Positions 55,306 through 64,000 of a stretch of 64,000 nucleotides of DNA are shown here, one piece after another (the first letter of the stretch is position 1; every line of letters begins with the position of its first letter). Source of the stretch: an uncultured Sphingomonadales bacterium (GTDB taxonomy: Bacteria; Pseudomonadota; Alphaproteobacteria; Sphingomonadales; Rhodothalassiaceae). The stretch spans positions 248,001 to 312,000 of the forward strand of contig CANMND010000001.1 in the NCBI GenBank assembly GCA_947499155.1, read 5' to 3'. A program made the translations under genes and the position numbers. Under the pieces are notes generated by a model. That model did not search any database and was not told the origin of the DNA. It saw only the letters and a program-made list of their open reading frames with translations.

Positions 55306-57219
55306 ATGAAGTCCCATATTTTTTCTCTGATATGCGCCAGTGCCCTGGCGCTTACAGCCTGCGAACCCGCACCATCAGATCAGCAGGTTCCGGCTGAAAC
55401 CGGACAGTCCCCGTCTGATATCTCGGACAAGTCCCAAACACAGGCCGTATCTGACGCGGTTGACCAGCTGATTGCCACACAAACGGCGCGGTTTATGAAT
55501 ACCCAGCCGCTGTTGTCCAGCTTTAATGATATTCCTGAAAGCCAGGTGGGCGGCCCTTATGCCCGGCGGATTACGGATTATTCTCCTATAGGCTTTCAGA
55601 ATGTCCGCAAGGTAGCACGATCAGCCCATGACGCGCTTGCCGATATGGATCGCGAAGGGCTGAGCGACAAGGACCGGCTCAACCTGGCGGTTGTGGAAGA
55701 CATTCTCAACTATTACACAGGCGCTGAGGGTATCGAATATGGGCTGATCGATTCTTATTTCGGACATGTCCCTTACGTAGTGAGCCCGATTTCAGGTCCG
55801 CATCTGGACATACCGAAACTGATGCAGACCCAACAGCGGCTCAAATCCCTGACCGATGCCCAGGACTATATCGCCCGCCTTGAAGCTTTTATTGACGCCT
55901 TTGACGCTATTCACAAAAAGATAAAGGCCGATGCGGAATTGGGGACCATACCTCCTCGCATTCTCATTGAAAAAACCATTGCCCCAATTAAGGCCTTTAT
56001 AGAGGGCACCGCGGCTGACAATATTCTGGTGACAAGCTTTAAGGAGCGGATCTCCGAAATCGACGAGATAGATGCCGAAACGCAAGAGCAACTGGTCAAT
56101 CGCGCCAAAGGGGCTGTCGTAACGTCCGTTTTCCCCGCCTATGCAAGGCTTGCGGAAACGCTTGAAGACCTTTTGGATAGGGCTGGCACTGACTCAGGGG
56201 TGTGGGCGCAGCCAGATGGTGAGGCATTTTACAGATCAGCCGTAAAGGCTCTGGGCGACACGGATTTAAGCCCGGAAGAGATACATGCCATTGGTCTAAG
56301 GGAAGTTGACCGCATCACCGCTGAAATGGACGCCATCCTCAAGGACCGGGGGCTAAATGATGGCACAGTGGGCGAGCGGATGGTTCGCCTGAGCGAAGAT
56401 CCACACTATCTGTTTGCCGACAGTGACGAAGGACGGGCCGAACTTCTTTCGTTCCTTCGCGATCAAGTGGATGAAATCAATCAGATCATCCCTGACTATT
56501 TTGCCACCATCCCGTCACAAAAACTGGAAATCCGCCGCATTCCGGTATTCAGCCAGGATGGCGAAGCAGGTGGATTTTACACCAACCCTTCGCTGGATGG
56601 TACCCGGCCCGGGATTTACTGGATCAATCTGCGTGACATGAAGGCATGGCCAAGCTGGAGCCTCAATACCCTCACCTATCATGAGGCAATCCCCGGACAT
56701 CATTTCCAGGTCGCCATCAACATGAGTGAGAGCAACCTGCCTCTGATGCGCCGCATTGCGCCATTCAATGCGTTTGTGGAAGGGTGGGCGCTTTATTCTG
56801 AACAACTTGCCTATGAAATGGGACTTTATGACGATGATCCCCTTGGCAATCTGGGGCGCCTTCAGGATGAGCTGTTCCGCGCTGTGCGGCTGGTGGTGGA
56901 TACCGGCCTTCACGCCAAGCGCTGGAGCCGCGAAGAAGCCATCGACTATATGTACAAAACCACCGGCGCTGACAAATCTGAAGTGGTGCCGGAAATCGAG
57001 CGCTATATGGCATGGCCCGGTCAGGCGCTTGGGTACAAGCTTGGCATGCTGAAAATTCTGGAATTGCGCGGCAAGTCCCAAACAGCGCTTGGGGATGCCT
57101 TCGATATCAAGGAGTTTCACGATGTAGTCTTGCGCGACGGGGCCATTCCAATGTCTGTTCTCACTCAGAAAGTGCAGGACTGGGTGACATCAAAGCAGGC
57201 ATCGCCAGACGGCGCCTAA
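55306..57219 (+). CDS. DUF885 lipoprotein, probable metallopeptidase
   Basis: 637 residues. Lipobox LTAC (Cys19). DUF885 family with the conserved zinc-site motif HEAIPGHH (459-466) and FVEGWALYSEQLAYEMG. Members are secreted peptidases or related hydrolases. It lies 99 bp after the M1 pair and is probably part of the same peptide-degrading cluster. Its stop overlaps the recO stop on the other strand (57216-57219). Confidence 0.88.
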   Translation: MKSHIFSLICASALALTACEPAPSDQQVPAETGQSPSDISDKSQTQAVSDAVDQLIATQTARFMNTQPLLSSFNDIPESQVGGPYARRITDYSPIGFQNVRKVARSAHDALADMDREGLSDKDRLNLAVVEDILNYYTGAEGIEYGLIDSYFGHVPYVVSPISGPHLDIPKLMQTQQRLKSLTDAQDYIARLEAFIDAFDAIHKKIKADAELGTIPPRILIEKTIAPIKAFIEGTAADNILVTSFKERISEIDEIDAETQEQLVNRAKGAVVTSVFPAYARLAETLEDLLDRAGTDSGVWAQPDGEAFYRSAVKALGDTDLSPEEIHAIGLREVDRITAEMDAILKDRGLNDGTVGERMVRLSEDPHYLFADSDEGRAELLSFLRDQVDEINQIIPDYFATIPSQKLEIRRIPVFSQDGEAGGFYTNPSLDGTRPGIYWINLRDMKAWPSWSLNTLTYHEAIPGHHFQVAINMSESNLPLMRRIAPFNAFVEGWALYSEQLAYEMGLYDDDPLGNLGRLQDELFRAVRLVVDTGLHAKRWSREEAIDYMYKTTGADKSEVVPEIERYMAWPGQALGYKLGMLKILELRGKSQTALGDAFDIKEFHDVVLRDGAIPMSVLTQKVQDWVTSKQASPDGA

Positions 57220-57962
57220 GCGCGCATCCGGTCCTTCAGATAAGCGACCAGTCGGCCGCGCTCCAATGGCAGGGCGCGGCCTTTTCCTTCCAGTTGAACC
57301 CTCTCAAGAAAAAAGCCTGTGAGGTCCAAACCAGCCGAAACCGATTGATAAGTGATATCACCCGCCTGCCTGGATCGCAAAAACGTCGGCAACGATAATA
57401 ACTTGTCACGCCATGGATGCCCTGCTGATGCGCTGACCGCCCGTCCCGACTTTGGTGAGACGTAGATCAGATCCTCTGTCACACCGGTTGCTGCACACTC
57501 ATCCAGATTAAGGCCATAGCCAAGATCGGCCAAAAGCCCCAGTTCCAGCCGTACAAGTGCTGCCCCCCAGGAAATGTCCGTCATCTCACAATCGACCAAC
57601 AGGTCCAGAAATGTATGGGTTGCGTCATAAACCCCAGGGTGTGCTTCCCGTTCGGGAAGGCAGGCGGCAAGAAGCGTTGTTGCACTCATGAGCCCCATCA
57701 GACGTGCCCGATCGCCAATGATCATGCCGATGCGCCCCTTAAGAGGCTCAATAGTATAAGTCCCCAACTGGCTTTCAACCCGGGCGCGCCAATGTGCTGC
57801 CACGTCATTGCCCGGCTGCAATATTCCCGACAAGCGCCTTCCTGAACCACCACGGACAAGTCCACGCCATCGCCCACGCGACCGGGTCAAGAGGTCAGCG
57901 ATCGCATGGTGTTCTCCATGTCGCATAATCGTCAGGATAAGTGCGTCTTCGGTCCAGTCCAT
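57216..57962 (-). CDS. recO: DNA repair protein RecO
   Basis: 248 residues. N-terminal OB fold (ILTIMRHGEHHAIADLLTRSRG) and C-terminal helical part are typical. RecO loads RecA with RecR onto SSB-coated gaps. Last gene of the rsh-to-recO block, 50 bp after era. Confidence 0.93.
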   Translation of the reverse strand: MDWTEDALILTIMRHGEHHAIADLLTRSRGRWRGLVRGGSGRRLSGILQPGNDVAAHWRARVESQLGTYTIEPLKGRIGMIIGDRARLMGLMSATTLLAACLPEREAHPGVYDATHTFLDLLVDCEMTDISWGAALVRLELGLLADLGYGLNLDECAATGVTEDLIYVSPKSGRAVSASAGHPWRDKLLSLPTFLRSRQAGDITYQSVSAGLDLTGFFLERVQLEGKGRALPLERGRLVAYLKDRMRA

Positions 57963-58012
57963 GATCTGCTTTTAGCAAATAGGACAGGCTTTAGGGGAGA
58001 TTGATTGTGGGT

Positions 58013-58921
58013 TTAATCCACATAATTGAGACCCATGGCAAGATAGTGATCGCGATCTTCTGTCCAGCGCTCGGTCACCCGCACAAACAAAAACAGATGA
58101 GCGCGGCGATCCAGCAATGTCTCAATATCAGCACGAGCGGATTCACCAATGGCTTTTAAGGTTTGCCCACCCTTGCCGATTACAATTCCCTTATGGCCAC
58201 TGCGCGACACATGGATCACCTGACTGATAGCGACAGAGCCATCATCGCGCTCTTCCCACTTTTCCGTCTCAACGGTAATTCCGTAGGGCAGTTCCTGATG
58301 CAGGCGTATGAATACTTTTTCGCGTGTGATTTCAGATACCAGAACCCGGCTGGTGATATCGGTGATCTGGTCTTCAGGATAAAGCCAAGGGCCGTGGGGC
58401 AATTTGTCGGCCAAAAATGCCTTGAGATCCATAACGCCGTCACCACCAAGCGCTGAAATCATGAAAATATCCGACGCAACACCGGTTTCATCTATCGCTT
58501 GTGCCAGACCAAGTAGCTGTTCACGCTTGACCGTATCAACCTTGTTCAAGGCGACGATTATTTTGCGCCCGGAATCTTTAAAGCCAGCAATTATACGCTC
58601 TTCATCCTCACGCACCCCCTTTTTGGCATCGATCAGCAAAACAACCAGATCAGCATCCTGCGCCCCTTCCCAGGCCGCAGCCACCATGGCACGGTCCAAC
58701 CGCCTTTTGGGTGTGAAAATCCCCGGCGTATCAACGAAAATCAGTTGGCTGTCACCGGATAAGGCAATACCGGTAAGGCGGGTACGGGTCGTTTGCACCT
58801 TATGGGTAACGATGGCGATCTTCTGGCCCACCAGCGCATTAAGTAATGTGGATTTCCCCGCATTTGGGGCACCAATGAGGGCAATAATCCCGCATTTTCT
58901 GGCTGGGTCATTGTCGATCAA
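58013..58921 (-). CDS. era: GTPase Era
   Basis: 302 residues. G1 GAPNAGKS (17-24), G3 DTPG, G4 NKVD, and a C-terminal KH domain (VIGKGGQTLKAIGESAR). It binds the 3' end of 16S rRNA during 30S maturation. Start overlaps the rnc stop by four bases. Confidence 0.97.
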   Translation of the reverse strand: MIDNDPARKCGIIALIGAPNAGKSTLLNALVGQKIAIVTHKVQTTRTRLTGIALSGDSQLIFVDTPGIFTPKRRLDRAMVAAAWEGAQDADLVVLLIDAKKGVREDEERIIAGFKDSGRKIIVALNKVDTVKREQLLGLAQAIDETGVASDIFMISALGGDGVMDLKAFLADKLPHGPWLYPEDQITDITSRVLVSEITREKVFIRLHQELPYGITVETEKWEERDDGSVAISQVIHVSRSGHKGIVIGKGGQTLKAIGESARADIETLLDRRAHLFLFVRVTERWTEDRDHYLAMGLNYVD

Positions 58922-59625
58922 TCGTTCTTCCCTTCAAGGTTAAGATTTTGCAACAGCCTGGCTGCAGCACCCTGTTCCGCTGAGCGTTTTGACGCACCTC
59001 GCGCACTGGCTTCCCCCGCCCCATCCACCCGGACAGCAATTTCAAATTCTGGGCTATGGTCAGGCCCTGTCCGGTTCACCGTCCAGTAACGTGGTAGCGG
59101 ATAGCCCTTGCCCTGCGCCCATTCCTGCAGGGCTGTCTTGGCGTCGCGATAGACTTCTGGCCCTGCCTGCAATGGACCTGCCCAATGCGTCCTGATAAAA
59201 TGTTCGGCAGCTTCAAGCCCGCCATCAAGATAAAGCGCCCCAATCACAGCTTCACAAATATCAGCCAAAACCGCTGGAGTATTCCGGGTTCCTTCCTGCT
59301 CGGCCCCTGATTCCAGCAGGATAAAAGCCGATATTCCGGTATCAGCTGTAATGTCAGCCAGAGTTTCCTGGCGGACAAGGGCGATAAAGCGGCGGTTGAG
59401 CTTGCCTTCCTGCTCATTCGGGAAGCGGTCATAAAGCCATCGTGCCACCACCAGGCCCAATACCCGGTCACCAAGAAACTCAAGCCTTTGATAATGGGAT
59501 GAACTGGCAACAGACGGATGAGTGAGCGCTGTCCGCAAGAGTTTAGGCGACCTGAATCCATGGCCAGTGATTGCTGCTATGGCAGGCAGCACTTCGTCTT
59601 CCCAATTCATATGATCATCAGCCAT
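58918..59625 (-). CDS. rnc: Ribonuclease III
   Basis: 235 residues. The RNase III signature RLEFLGDRVLG (47-57) and the acidic DICEAVIGALYLDGG are in place; a dsRNA-binding domain ends the protein (SKRSAEQGAAARLLQ). Cuts rRNA precursors and double-stranded RNAs. 17 bp after lepB. Confidence 0.97.
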   Translation of the reverse strand: MADDHMNWEDEVLPAIAAITGHGFRSPKLLRTALTHPSVASSSHYQRLEFLGDRVLGLVVARWLYDRFPNEQEGKLNRRFIALVRQETLADITADTGISAFILLESGAEQEGTRNTPAVLADICEAVIGALYLDGGLEAAEHFIRTHWAGPLQAGPEVYRDAKTALQEWAQGKGYPLPRYWTVNRTGPDHSPEFEIAVRVDGAGEASARGASKRSAEQGAAARLLQNLNLEGKND

Positions 59626-59642
59626 GTTCTGATGCTACGCCA

Positions 59643-60479
59643 TCAGTCCAGCAGAGTAAAAAAGCGATTATAACGCATGGACTGGAACCACAGCCATGGC
59701 TCCCATATATGCGCTCCTCCGTCCGTTGCGAAGAAAATAATCTCCGCGCGACCAACAAGGTTTTCATAGGGGACATAGCCCACCCCTGTCGATTGCGGAC
59801 GCCGGCTGTCCTGGGAATTGTCGCGATTATCCCCCATCATGAAATAATGACCTTCAGGGACAATAAACAGGCGCGTATTGTCCCCCGCGCCATGAGGATC
59901 CAAATCAAGGGTATGATAAGATACCCCATTGGGCAGTGTTTCCTGATACTGGGGATAGCGGCAAACGATCTCGCCCTGAGCATTTAGTTCCCGGAACGGA
60001 TAAGAGCAACTGGTGTTGGCCGATTCAGCCACGACAAGGTCATCAATCCGCTCTTTCTTAACCACCTTGTCATTGATGTACAGAAATCCATTTTTCATCT
60101 GAACCCTGTCACCAGGCAGACCGATTACGCGTTTGATATAATCGGTTTTATTATCACGTGGCAGCTTGAAAACGGCAACATCGCCACGTTCCGGCAAGCT
60201 ACCTAAAAGCCGCCCTTTAAACAAATTCGGACTGGTCATGACAGAATGCCGTGAATATCCGTATGAGAATTTGGAGACAAACAAATAATCGCCCACCATC
60301 AAGGTCGGCAACATGGATTCAGACGGGATGTTAAATGGTTCGTATAGAACGGTTCGGACACCAAACGCTATCAACAGCGCTGACACAACGACTTTCATCA
60401 TCTCCCAGAAGCCGCCAAAAAAGCCCTGCTCTGCGGCAACAGGCTTGTCTGCCTTCTTGCCGATATCGCCTTTGTGCAT
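59643..60479 (-). CDS. lepB: Signal peptidase I
   Basis: 278 residues from the ATG at 60479 with AAAGG six bases before. An N-terminal membrane helix (VVVSALLIAFGVRTVL) precedes the catalytic Ser55 in PSESMLPTL; the Lys base lies in YIKRVIGLPGD, and GDNRDNSQDSR is box E. It removes signal peptides of exported proteins. The open frame continues upstream into acpS, but that extension is rejected. Confidence 0.95.
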   Translation of the reverse strand: MHKGDIGKKADKPVAAEQGFFGGFWEMMKVVVSALLIAFGVRTVLYEPFNIPSESMLPTLMVGDYLFVSKFSYGYSRHSVMTSPNLFKGRLLGSLPERGDVAVFKLPRDNKTDYIKRVIGLPGDRVQMKNGFLYINDKVVKKERIDDLVVAESANTSCSYPFRELNAQGEIVCRYPQYQETLPNGVSYHTLDLDPHGAGDNTRLFIVPEGHYFMMGDNRDNSQDSRRPQSTGVGYVPYENLVGRAEIIFFATDGGAHIWEPWLWFQSMRYNRFFTLLD

Positions 60480-60528
60480 GTCTGAACCTTTCACTTTGAG
60501 TGCACGAAGCCAGCGTTCATGGCCAATG

Positions 60529-60963
60529 TCAAGAACCCTGCTCCAGCATTCGTGAATACGCCTCTGGCAATGCGGTAATGAGCACAAAAGCCTGCGCCCA
60601 TGGATCATCATCGGTGATGGTGATATTGATGTGGGGTAAAAGCCCTTTCGGTGTCAATATTTTAAGCCTCTCCAAAGCGCCGCCGGTGAGTACCATGGTC
60701 GGCTTCCCTGATGGAAGATTGACCACACCAAGATCACGCATGAAAACCCCTGAATTAAAGCCCGTTCCCAGGGCTTTTGCGCATGCTTCCTTGGCGGCAA
60801 AACGTTTGGCATAACTTGCCGCACGATTGACTCGGCGTTCTGACTTGGCAATCTCGATGTCAGTATAGACGCGGTGAATAAACCGTTTACCCCACCTGTC
60901 CAGCGATTGACTGATCCGGCGTATATCAATCATGTCATTGCCCATCCCAAGAACAATCATCAC
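60529..60963 (-). CDS. acpS: Holo-[acyl-carrier-protein] synthase
   Basis: 144 residues. Magnesium ligands Asp10 (GMGNDMID) and Glu59 ([15 protein letters not shown]). Transfers phosphopantetheine from CoA to ACP. 10 bp after pdxJ. Confidence 0.96.
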   Translation of the reverse strand: MMIVLGMGNDMIDIRRISQSLDRWGKRFIHRVYTDIEIAKSERRVNRAASYAKRFAAKEACAKALGTGFNSGVFMRDLGVVNLPSGKPTMVLTGGALERLKILTPKGLLPHINITITDDDPWAQAFVLITALPEAYSRMLEQGS

Positions 60964-60973
60964 TTCTGTCCTT

Positions 60974-61711
60974 TTAGGCTGTCCCTTTCCGGGCGCTGTC
61001 TATGGCCTGCCGCATACGGCGGATCGCCTGCTCCAAACCGACGAACACCGCCTCACCTATCAGATAATGGCCGATATTGAGTTCCTCAATCTGCTCGATG
61101 CGAGCGATATCGCCGACATTATCATAGTTAAGCCCATGGCCTGCATGCATTTCAAGGCCGATATTCACTCCGTGTGCCGCGGCGGCCTTGATCTTGAGCA
61201 ACTCATGGTCGCGCTGCTCTGCTTTAACATTGCTGTAAGAACCTGTGTGAATTTCAACGGCGTCAACACCAATTTCACGTGCTGCATCAAGTTGGCGCGG
61301 GTCGGCGTCCAGAAAGAGGCCAATGCGAGAGCCGCTTTCTTTCAAAGCCGCGAGAAAGTCACGCAAATGGTCCATTTGTCCGACGACATCAAGACCGCCC
61401 TCAGTGGTCAGCTCTTCGCGTCGTTCAGGAACAACGCACAGCGCTGCCGGCCGCAAATCAAGAGCGATGCCCAGCATTTCATCCGTTGCAGCAATTTCCA
61501 TATTGATGGGCAGAACCGACTCCGCCATCAAGCGTTTCATGTCACTGTCACGGATATGGCGACGGTCTTCACGCAGATGAGCAGTGATCTGATCCCCGCC
61601 TGCCGCAGCCACAAGGCGCGCTGCTCGCACGGGATCAGGGTGAAGGCTCCCGCGCGCATTACGTACAGTTGCCACATGGTCAATATTAATACCCAGCCGA
61701 ACCCGTTTCAC
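60974..61711 (-). CDS. pdxJ: Pyridoxine 5'-phosphate synthase
   Basis: 245 residues. N-terminus [17 protein letters not shown] and the active-site [13 protein letters not shown] and EIHTGSY motifs match PdxJ. Last step of the DXP-dependent vitamin B6 pathway. Confidence 0.97.
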   Translation of the reverse strand: MKRVRLGINIDHVATVRNARGSLHPDPVRAARLVAAAGGDQITAHLREDRRHIRDSDMKRLMAESVLPINMEIAATDEMLGIALDLRPAALCVVPERREELTTEGGLDVVGQMDHLRDFLAALKESGSRIGLFLDADPRQLDAAREIGVDAVEIHTGSYSNVKAEQRDHELLKIKAAAAHGVNIGLEMHAGHGLNYDNVGDIARIEQIEELNIGHYLIGEAVFVGLEQAIRRMRQAIDSARKGTA

Positions 61712-61721
61712 AGTCAGCCCC

Positions 61722-62336
61722 TTATGCTCGTGTCATATCGTTACCGATACCGTCTGGCCGTTGCCCGCCCTTCCTGCGTTTCAACAGGGACTGGCTGGCA
61801 CGTACCGCTTCAAGTTTTTTGCGTCTTATGGCTTGAAACCGGTCAATCGACCGACGAACCAGCCAATAGCTTATAAACCATGATAAAAGTGCCACAGGCA
61901 GTCCGCCTACGGCCATGGGCAAAAGTATAGGTCGGATGGCCGATGCCGGATGACTGATCAGAAGATCGAAACTCAGGCGCTCCGCTTCTCCTGTTTCAGG
62001 GATGCCGATGATCATAGTCCCCAGCTTATATATGACAATCCAGATGATTGGAAAGGTCCAGGGGTTGCCGACAAGAGTCCCAACCCAGGCAGCAAGCACA
62101 TTTCCCCGTGTTGCCATGGCAATTCCCATAGCGCCAATGAGGTGGAAACCCATAAACGGAGTGAATGATATTGCAACCCCAGAAGCCACGCCGGCTGCAA
62201 TGCCATGAGAGCTGTCTTTCAATCTGGCCAGACGGTGCCAGACATATTTTGCTGCCCGCGTCCAGCCACTTTTTGGCCAAAGCGCCTGTCGCACTTTTTG
62301 CCCAAGTTTCAGCGGATTTTTACGACGAAACAGCAT
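61722..62336 (-). CDS. DUF2062 membrane protein
   Basis: 204 residues, two or three hydrophobic segments, with the DUF2062 pattern HGIAAGVASGVAISFTPFMGF and GNVLAAWVGTLVGNPWTFP. Unknown function. Its place between pyrE and pdxJ is conserved in Alphaproteobacteria. Confidence 0.9.
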   Translation of the reverse strand: MLFRRKNPLKLGQKVRQALWPKSGWTRAAKYVWHRLARLKDSSHGIAAGVASGVAISFTPFMGFHLIGAMGIAMATRGNVLAAWVGTLVGNPWTFPIIWIVIYKLGTMIIGIPETGEAERLSFDLLISHPASAIRPILLPMAVGGLPVALLSWFISYWLVRRSIDRFQAIRRKKLEAVRASQSLLKRRKGGQRPDGIGNDMTRA

Positions 62337-62379
62337 TTACCCACGATACCTTACAAAGATCGAATACAGCCGGACGCAC

Positions 62380-62961
62380 TTAAACCAAATCACGACTGCC
62401 CGGCTTAACTGCAGGAATCCGGGCGAGTTCACCTGGAATATCTTCCGGGCGATAAACAGGGGCATCTATCGAGGCAAGCGCGATCAAAGGTACCCCTACA
62501 TCGGCATTGCCGCCTGATCGGTCAATGAGGCACGCCGCCGCAACAACCTGCCCGCCATGACGTTCGATGGTGGCAATACATTCCCGCGATGATAGCCCCG
62601 TCGTTACAACATCTTCCACCATCACAATCCTTTGCCCCGGTTTGATGGCAAAACCACGGCGAAACGTGAAGGCTCCGTTCACACGTTCAGCAAATATGCT
62701 TGTGGTCCCTAGATGGCGTGCCACTTCATAGCCCACGACCACCCCGCCCATAGCAGGACTGACTACAAGATCTACCTCACCAAACCGCTCGCGGACTCTG
62801 GCTGCAAGAGCTGAACACAAACGAGCCGACCGGCGCGGATCCGCCATAACTTTGGCGCACTGGAGGTAAACCGGGCTGTGCAAACCCGAAGACAACAAAA
62901 AATGGCCTTCAAGCAAGGCCCCTGCCGCACGAAATTCCTCCAGAATGCTATTCTTGTCCAT
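62380..62961 (-). CDS. pyrE: Orotate phosphoribosyltransferase
   Basis: 193 residues. The PRPP-binding loop [13 protein letters not shown] and the catalytic loop region ([10 protein letters not shown]) identify PyrE. Makes orotidine 5'-phosphate in pyrimidine synthesis. 43 bp before the DUF2062 gene. Confidence 0.96.
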   Translation of the reverse strand: MDKNSILEEFRAAGALLEGHFLLSSGLHSPVYLQCAKVMADPRRSARLCSALAARVRERFGEVDLVVSPAMGGVVVGYEVARHLGTTSIFAERVNGAFTFRRGFAIKPGQRIVMVEDVVTTGLSSRECIATIERHGGQVVAAACLIDRSGGNADVGVPLIALASIDAPVYRPEDIPGELARIPAVKPGSRDLV

Positions 62962-63028
62962 ACTGCTCTCACCCCTTTACATGTCATGGCATATTTTGGT
63001 TAACAAGACGGCAACAAACCCAGCTGGC

Positions 63029-63045
63029 ACAAGGTAAAACCTTGT
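63029..63045. promoter_or_regulatory. Palindrome between rsh and pyrE
   Basis: ACAAGGT-AAA-ACCTTGT, a perfect seven-base dyad with a three-base centre, in the 101-bp gap. It overlaps a TTGACA-like hexamer on the minus strand. It could be an operator for pyrE or the 3' hairpin of rsh; there is no T-run. Confidence 0.35.
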
Positions 63046-63062
63046 CAACAGCAGGCCTCTCG

Positions 63063-64000
63063 TTACCCCCGCAGGCGCTCAGCGCTACTGACAACGCGTG
63101 TAGCCCGCAAACTTGTCAGAATGTCAATCAGGTGGCGTACGTCGCGTACTTCCACATCCACCAGCATAGTATAGAAATCCCGGTCCCTATCGGTGATTTT
63201 GAGGTTCGAGATGTTCCCACCCTGTTTTGCCACCAGTGAAGCGATGCTGGCAAGAGCCCCCATCTCGTTCAAAACAATAAGTCGCAGGCGCCCGGCAAAG
63301 AAATCCTCATCACCTGCATTTGGCTGCCACGCAACATCGAGCCAACGCTCTGGTGCTTCAGAAAAGGCTGCCAGTGCCTCACAGTCGATTGTGTGAACGA
63401 TAACCCCGCGCCCTTTGGTCAATATTCCCACCACCCTGTCTCCAGGCAGGGGATGGCAACAATCACCCAGGTGCACAGCCATGCCAGGAGTGAGGCCAGT
63501 CAAGGGTATCGCCTGGGCATCCGATTTGTTCTTGGCCCAGTCGCCCGCCCAGTCCCGCTGTACAGGTGGCAGACCCTTTTTGTCGGCGCGCAACAAAACG
63601 CCAGGGAAGCAGGCCAGAATAACCTCCCGCGCTTTCAAAATACCCTGACCCACATCAACAAAGACATCTGCAACTGATTGTCGCTTCATTTTCGTAAGGG
63701 CCTGCTTGATGGCGCGGTCAGAAAAATCCACACCTTCTGCCGCAAATGCCCGTTCCAGAATGGTCCGGCCCAGCCCCTCATATTCCTCGCGCTGACTTTG
63801 ACGGACATAACGGCGGATAGCAGATCTGGCTTTTCCGGTGACAACAAACGTTTCCCAGCGCGGGCTTGGCTCTTGACCTTTCGATGTAAGAATATCCACC
63901 TGGTCACCATTGCTGAGTTGATGACGCAATGGCACCAGTCGGCCATTCACCTTGGCACCGACACAACGGTCCCCCACCTGGGTATGGACCGCATAAGCAA
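63063..64000 (-). CDS. RelA/SpoT-type (p)ppGpp synthetase/hydrolase, C-terminal part, cut by window edge
   Basis: The frame runs off the right end, so only the last ~311 residues are seen. A TGS domain (YAVHTQVGDRCVGAKVNGRL, then LSNGDQVDILTS), the helical and conserved-cysteine region (AVHLGDCCHPLPGDRVVGI) and an ACT domain (LASIASLVAKQGGNISNL) are in the usual order. The catalytic HD and synthetase domains lie beyond the window. Alphaproteobacteria usually have one bifunctional Rsh enzyme here, upstream of pyrE. Confidence 0.95.
   Translation of the reverse strand, partial: AYAVHTQVGDRCVGAKVNGRLVPLRHQLSNGDQVDILTSKGQEPSPRWETFVVTGKARSAIRRYVRQSQREEYEGLGRTILERAFAAEGVDFSDRAIKQALTKMKRQSVADVFVDVGQGILKAREVILACFPGVLLRADKKGLPPVQRDWAGDWAKNKSDAQAIPLTGLTPGMAVHLGDCCHPLPGDRVVGILTKGRGVIVHTIDCEALAAFSEAPERWLDVAWQPNAGDEDFFAGRLRLIVLNEMGALASIASLVAKQGGNISNLKITDRDRDFYTMLVDVEVRDVRHLIDILTSLRATRVVSSAERLRG

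Noticed and set aside
60480-60611. 44-codon N-terminal extension of lepB
   Set aside because: It would overlap acpS and carries no membrane helix; AAAGG before the ATG at 60479 fits the start better.
60932-61876. 314-codon open frame antisense to pdxJ
   Set aside because: pdxJ is unambiguous on the other strand and the antisense frame shows no family features; it is a shadow of pdxJ codon use.
1-64000. CRISPR array, prophage, insertion sequence or tRNA
   Set aside because: I found no regularly spaced repeats, integrase or transposase genes, terminal repeats, or tRNA T-loop signatures (GGTTCGAATCC-like) in the intergenic regions. The composition break at 45520-46080 has no mobile-element gene near it.

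Overview
The window looks like chromosomal DNA of an alphaproteobacterium, probably aquatic or marine and living partly on peptides; the genus cannot be fixed from the sequence alone. The main evidence is two housekeeping gene orders typical of Alphaproteobacteria. One is dgt-argS-SPOR-nagZ-(M50)-scpA-scpB-(ABC)-tatA-tatB-tatC-serS-surE (minus strand, 27675 to 15601). The other is rsh-pyrE-DUF2062-pdxJ-acpS-lepB-rnc-era-recO (minus strand, window end to 57216). A Caulobacter-type cpa/tad pilus locus at the left edge supports the same placement. I see no tRNA, rRNA, insertion sequence, prophage or CRISPR array.

Layout. 1-7690: cpaB (cut by the window edge), cpaC, cpaD, cpaE, cpaF, tadB, tadC, a tight plus-strand operon for a tight-adherence type IV pilus. 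7691-7922: an intergenic stretch with three successive hairpins and a terminator, a candidate small RNA. 7923-10127: a peroxide module, ahpC-ahpD divergent from oxyR. 10128-15518: a POT peptide transporter with palindromes upstream, then two coupled secreted amidohydrolases, the second lacking the metal-binding HxH motif. 15601-27675: the long cell-division, secretion and tRNA-charging operon. 27799-36249: erpA, a 2-oxoglutarate oxygenase homologue, and an unusual four-gene unit (sulfotransferase, beta-propeller lipoprotein, HpnA-like SDR, EamA exporter). These are followed by a class III aminotransferase and a TPR protein with a glycosyltransferase-like tail. 36289-39492: a CBS protein, then DUF1499, a small membrane protein and MscS in one unit, then an acyl-CoA thioesterase. 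39521-42225: zur divergent from a ZnuD-type zinc receptor with a Zur-like palindrome between them. 42337-45351: a GST, DUF3775 and HPF-like genes, and a periplasmic M20 amidohydrolase. 45675-50397: an EAL protein whose 5' part is strikingly AT-rich, a CDF zinc exporter, and a GNAT-nitrilase fusion. 50591-57219: two tandem secreted M1 metallopeptidases whose last 762 bp are almost identical, and a DUF885 lipoprotein peptidase. 57216-64000: the recO-to-rsh housekeeping block.

How the genes work together. Several genes form a peptide-scavenging theme: two M1 peptidases, DUF885, a periplasmic M20 hydrolase, two amidohydrolases and a POT transporter. Zinc homeostasis appears as Zur, ZnuD and a CDF exporter. 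Peroxide defence is a self-contained OxyR-AhpC-AhpD set. The most notable points are the gene-conversion-like tract in the M1 pair, the candidate small RNA after tadC, the sulfotransferase/propeller/HpnA-like/EamA operon, the orphan ABC ATPase coupled to scpB, and the composition break inside the EAL gene. I found no clear evidence of a wholly new defence or mobile system.
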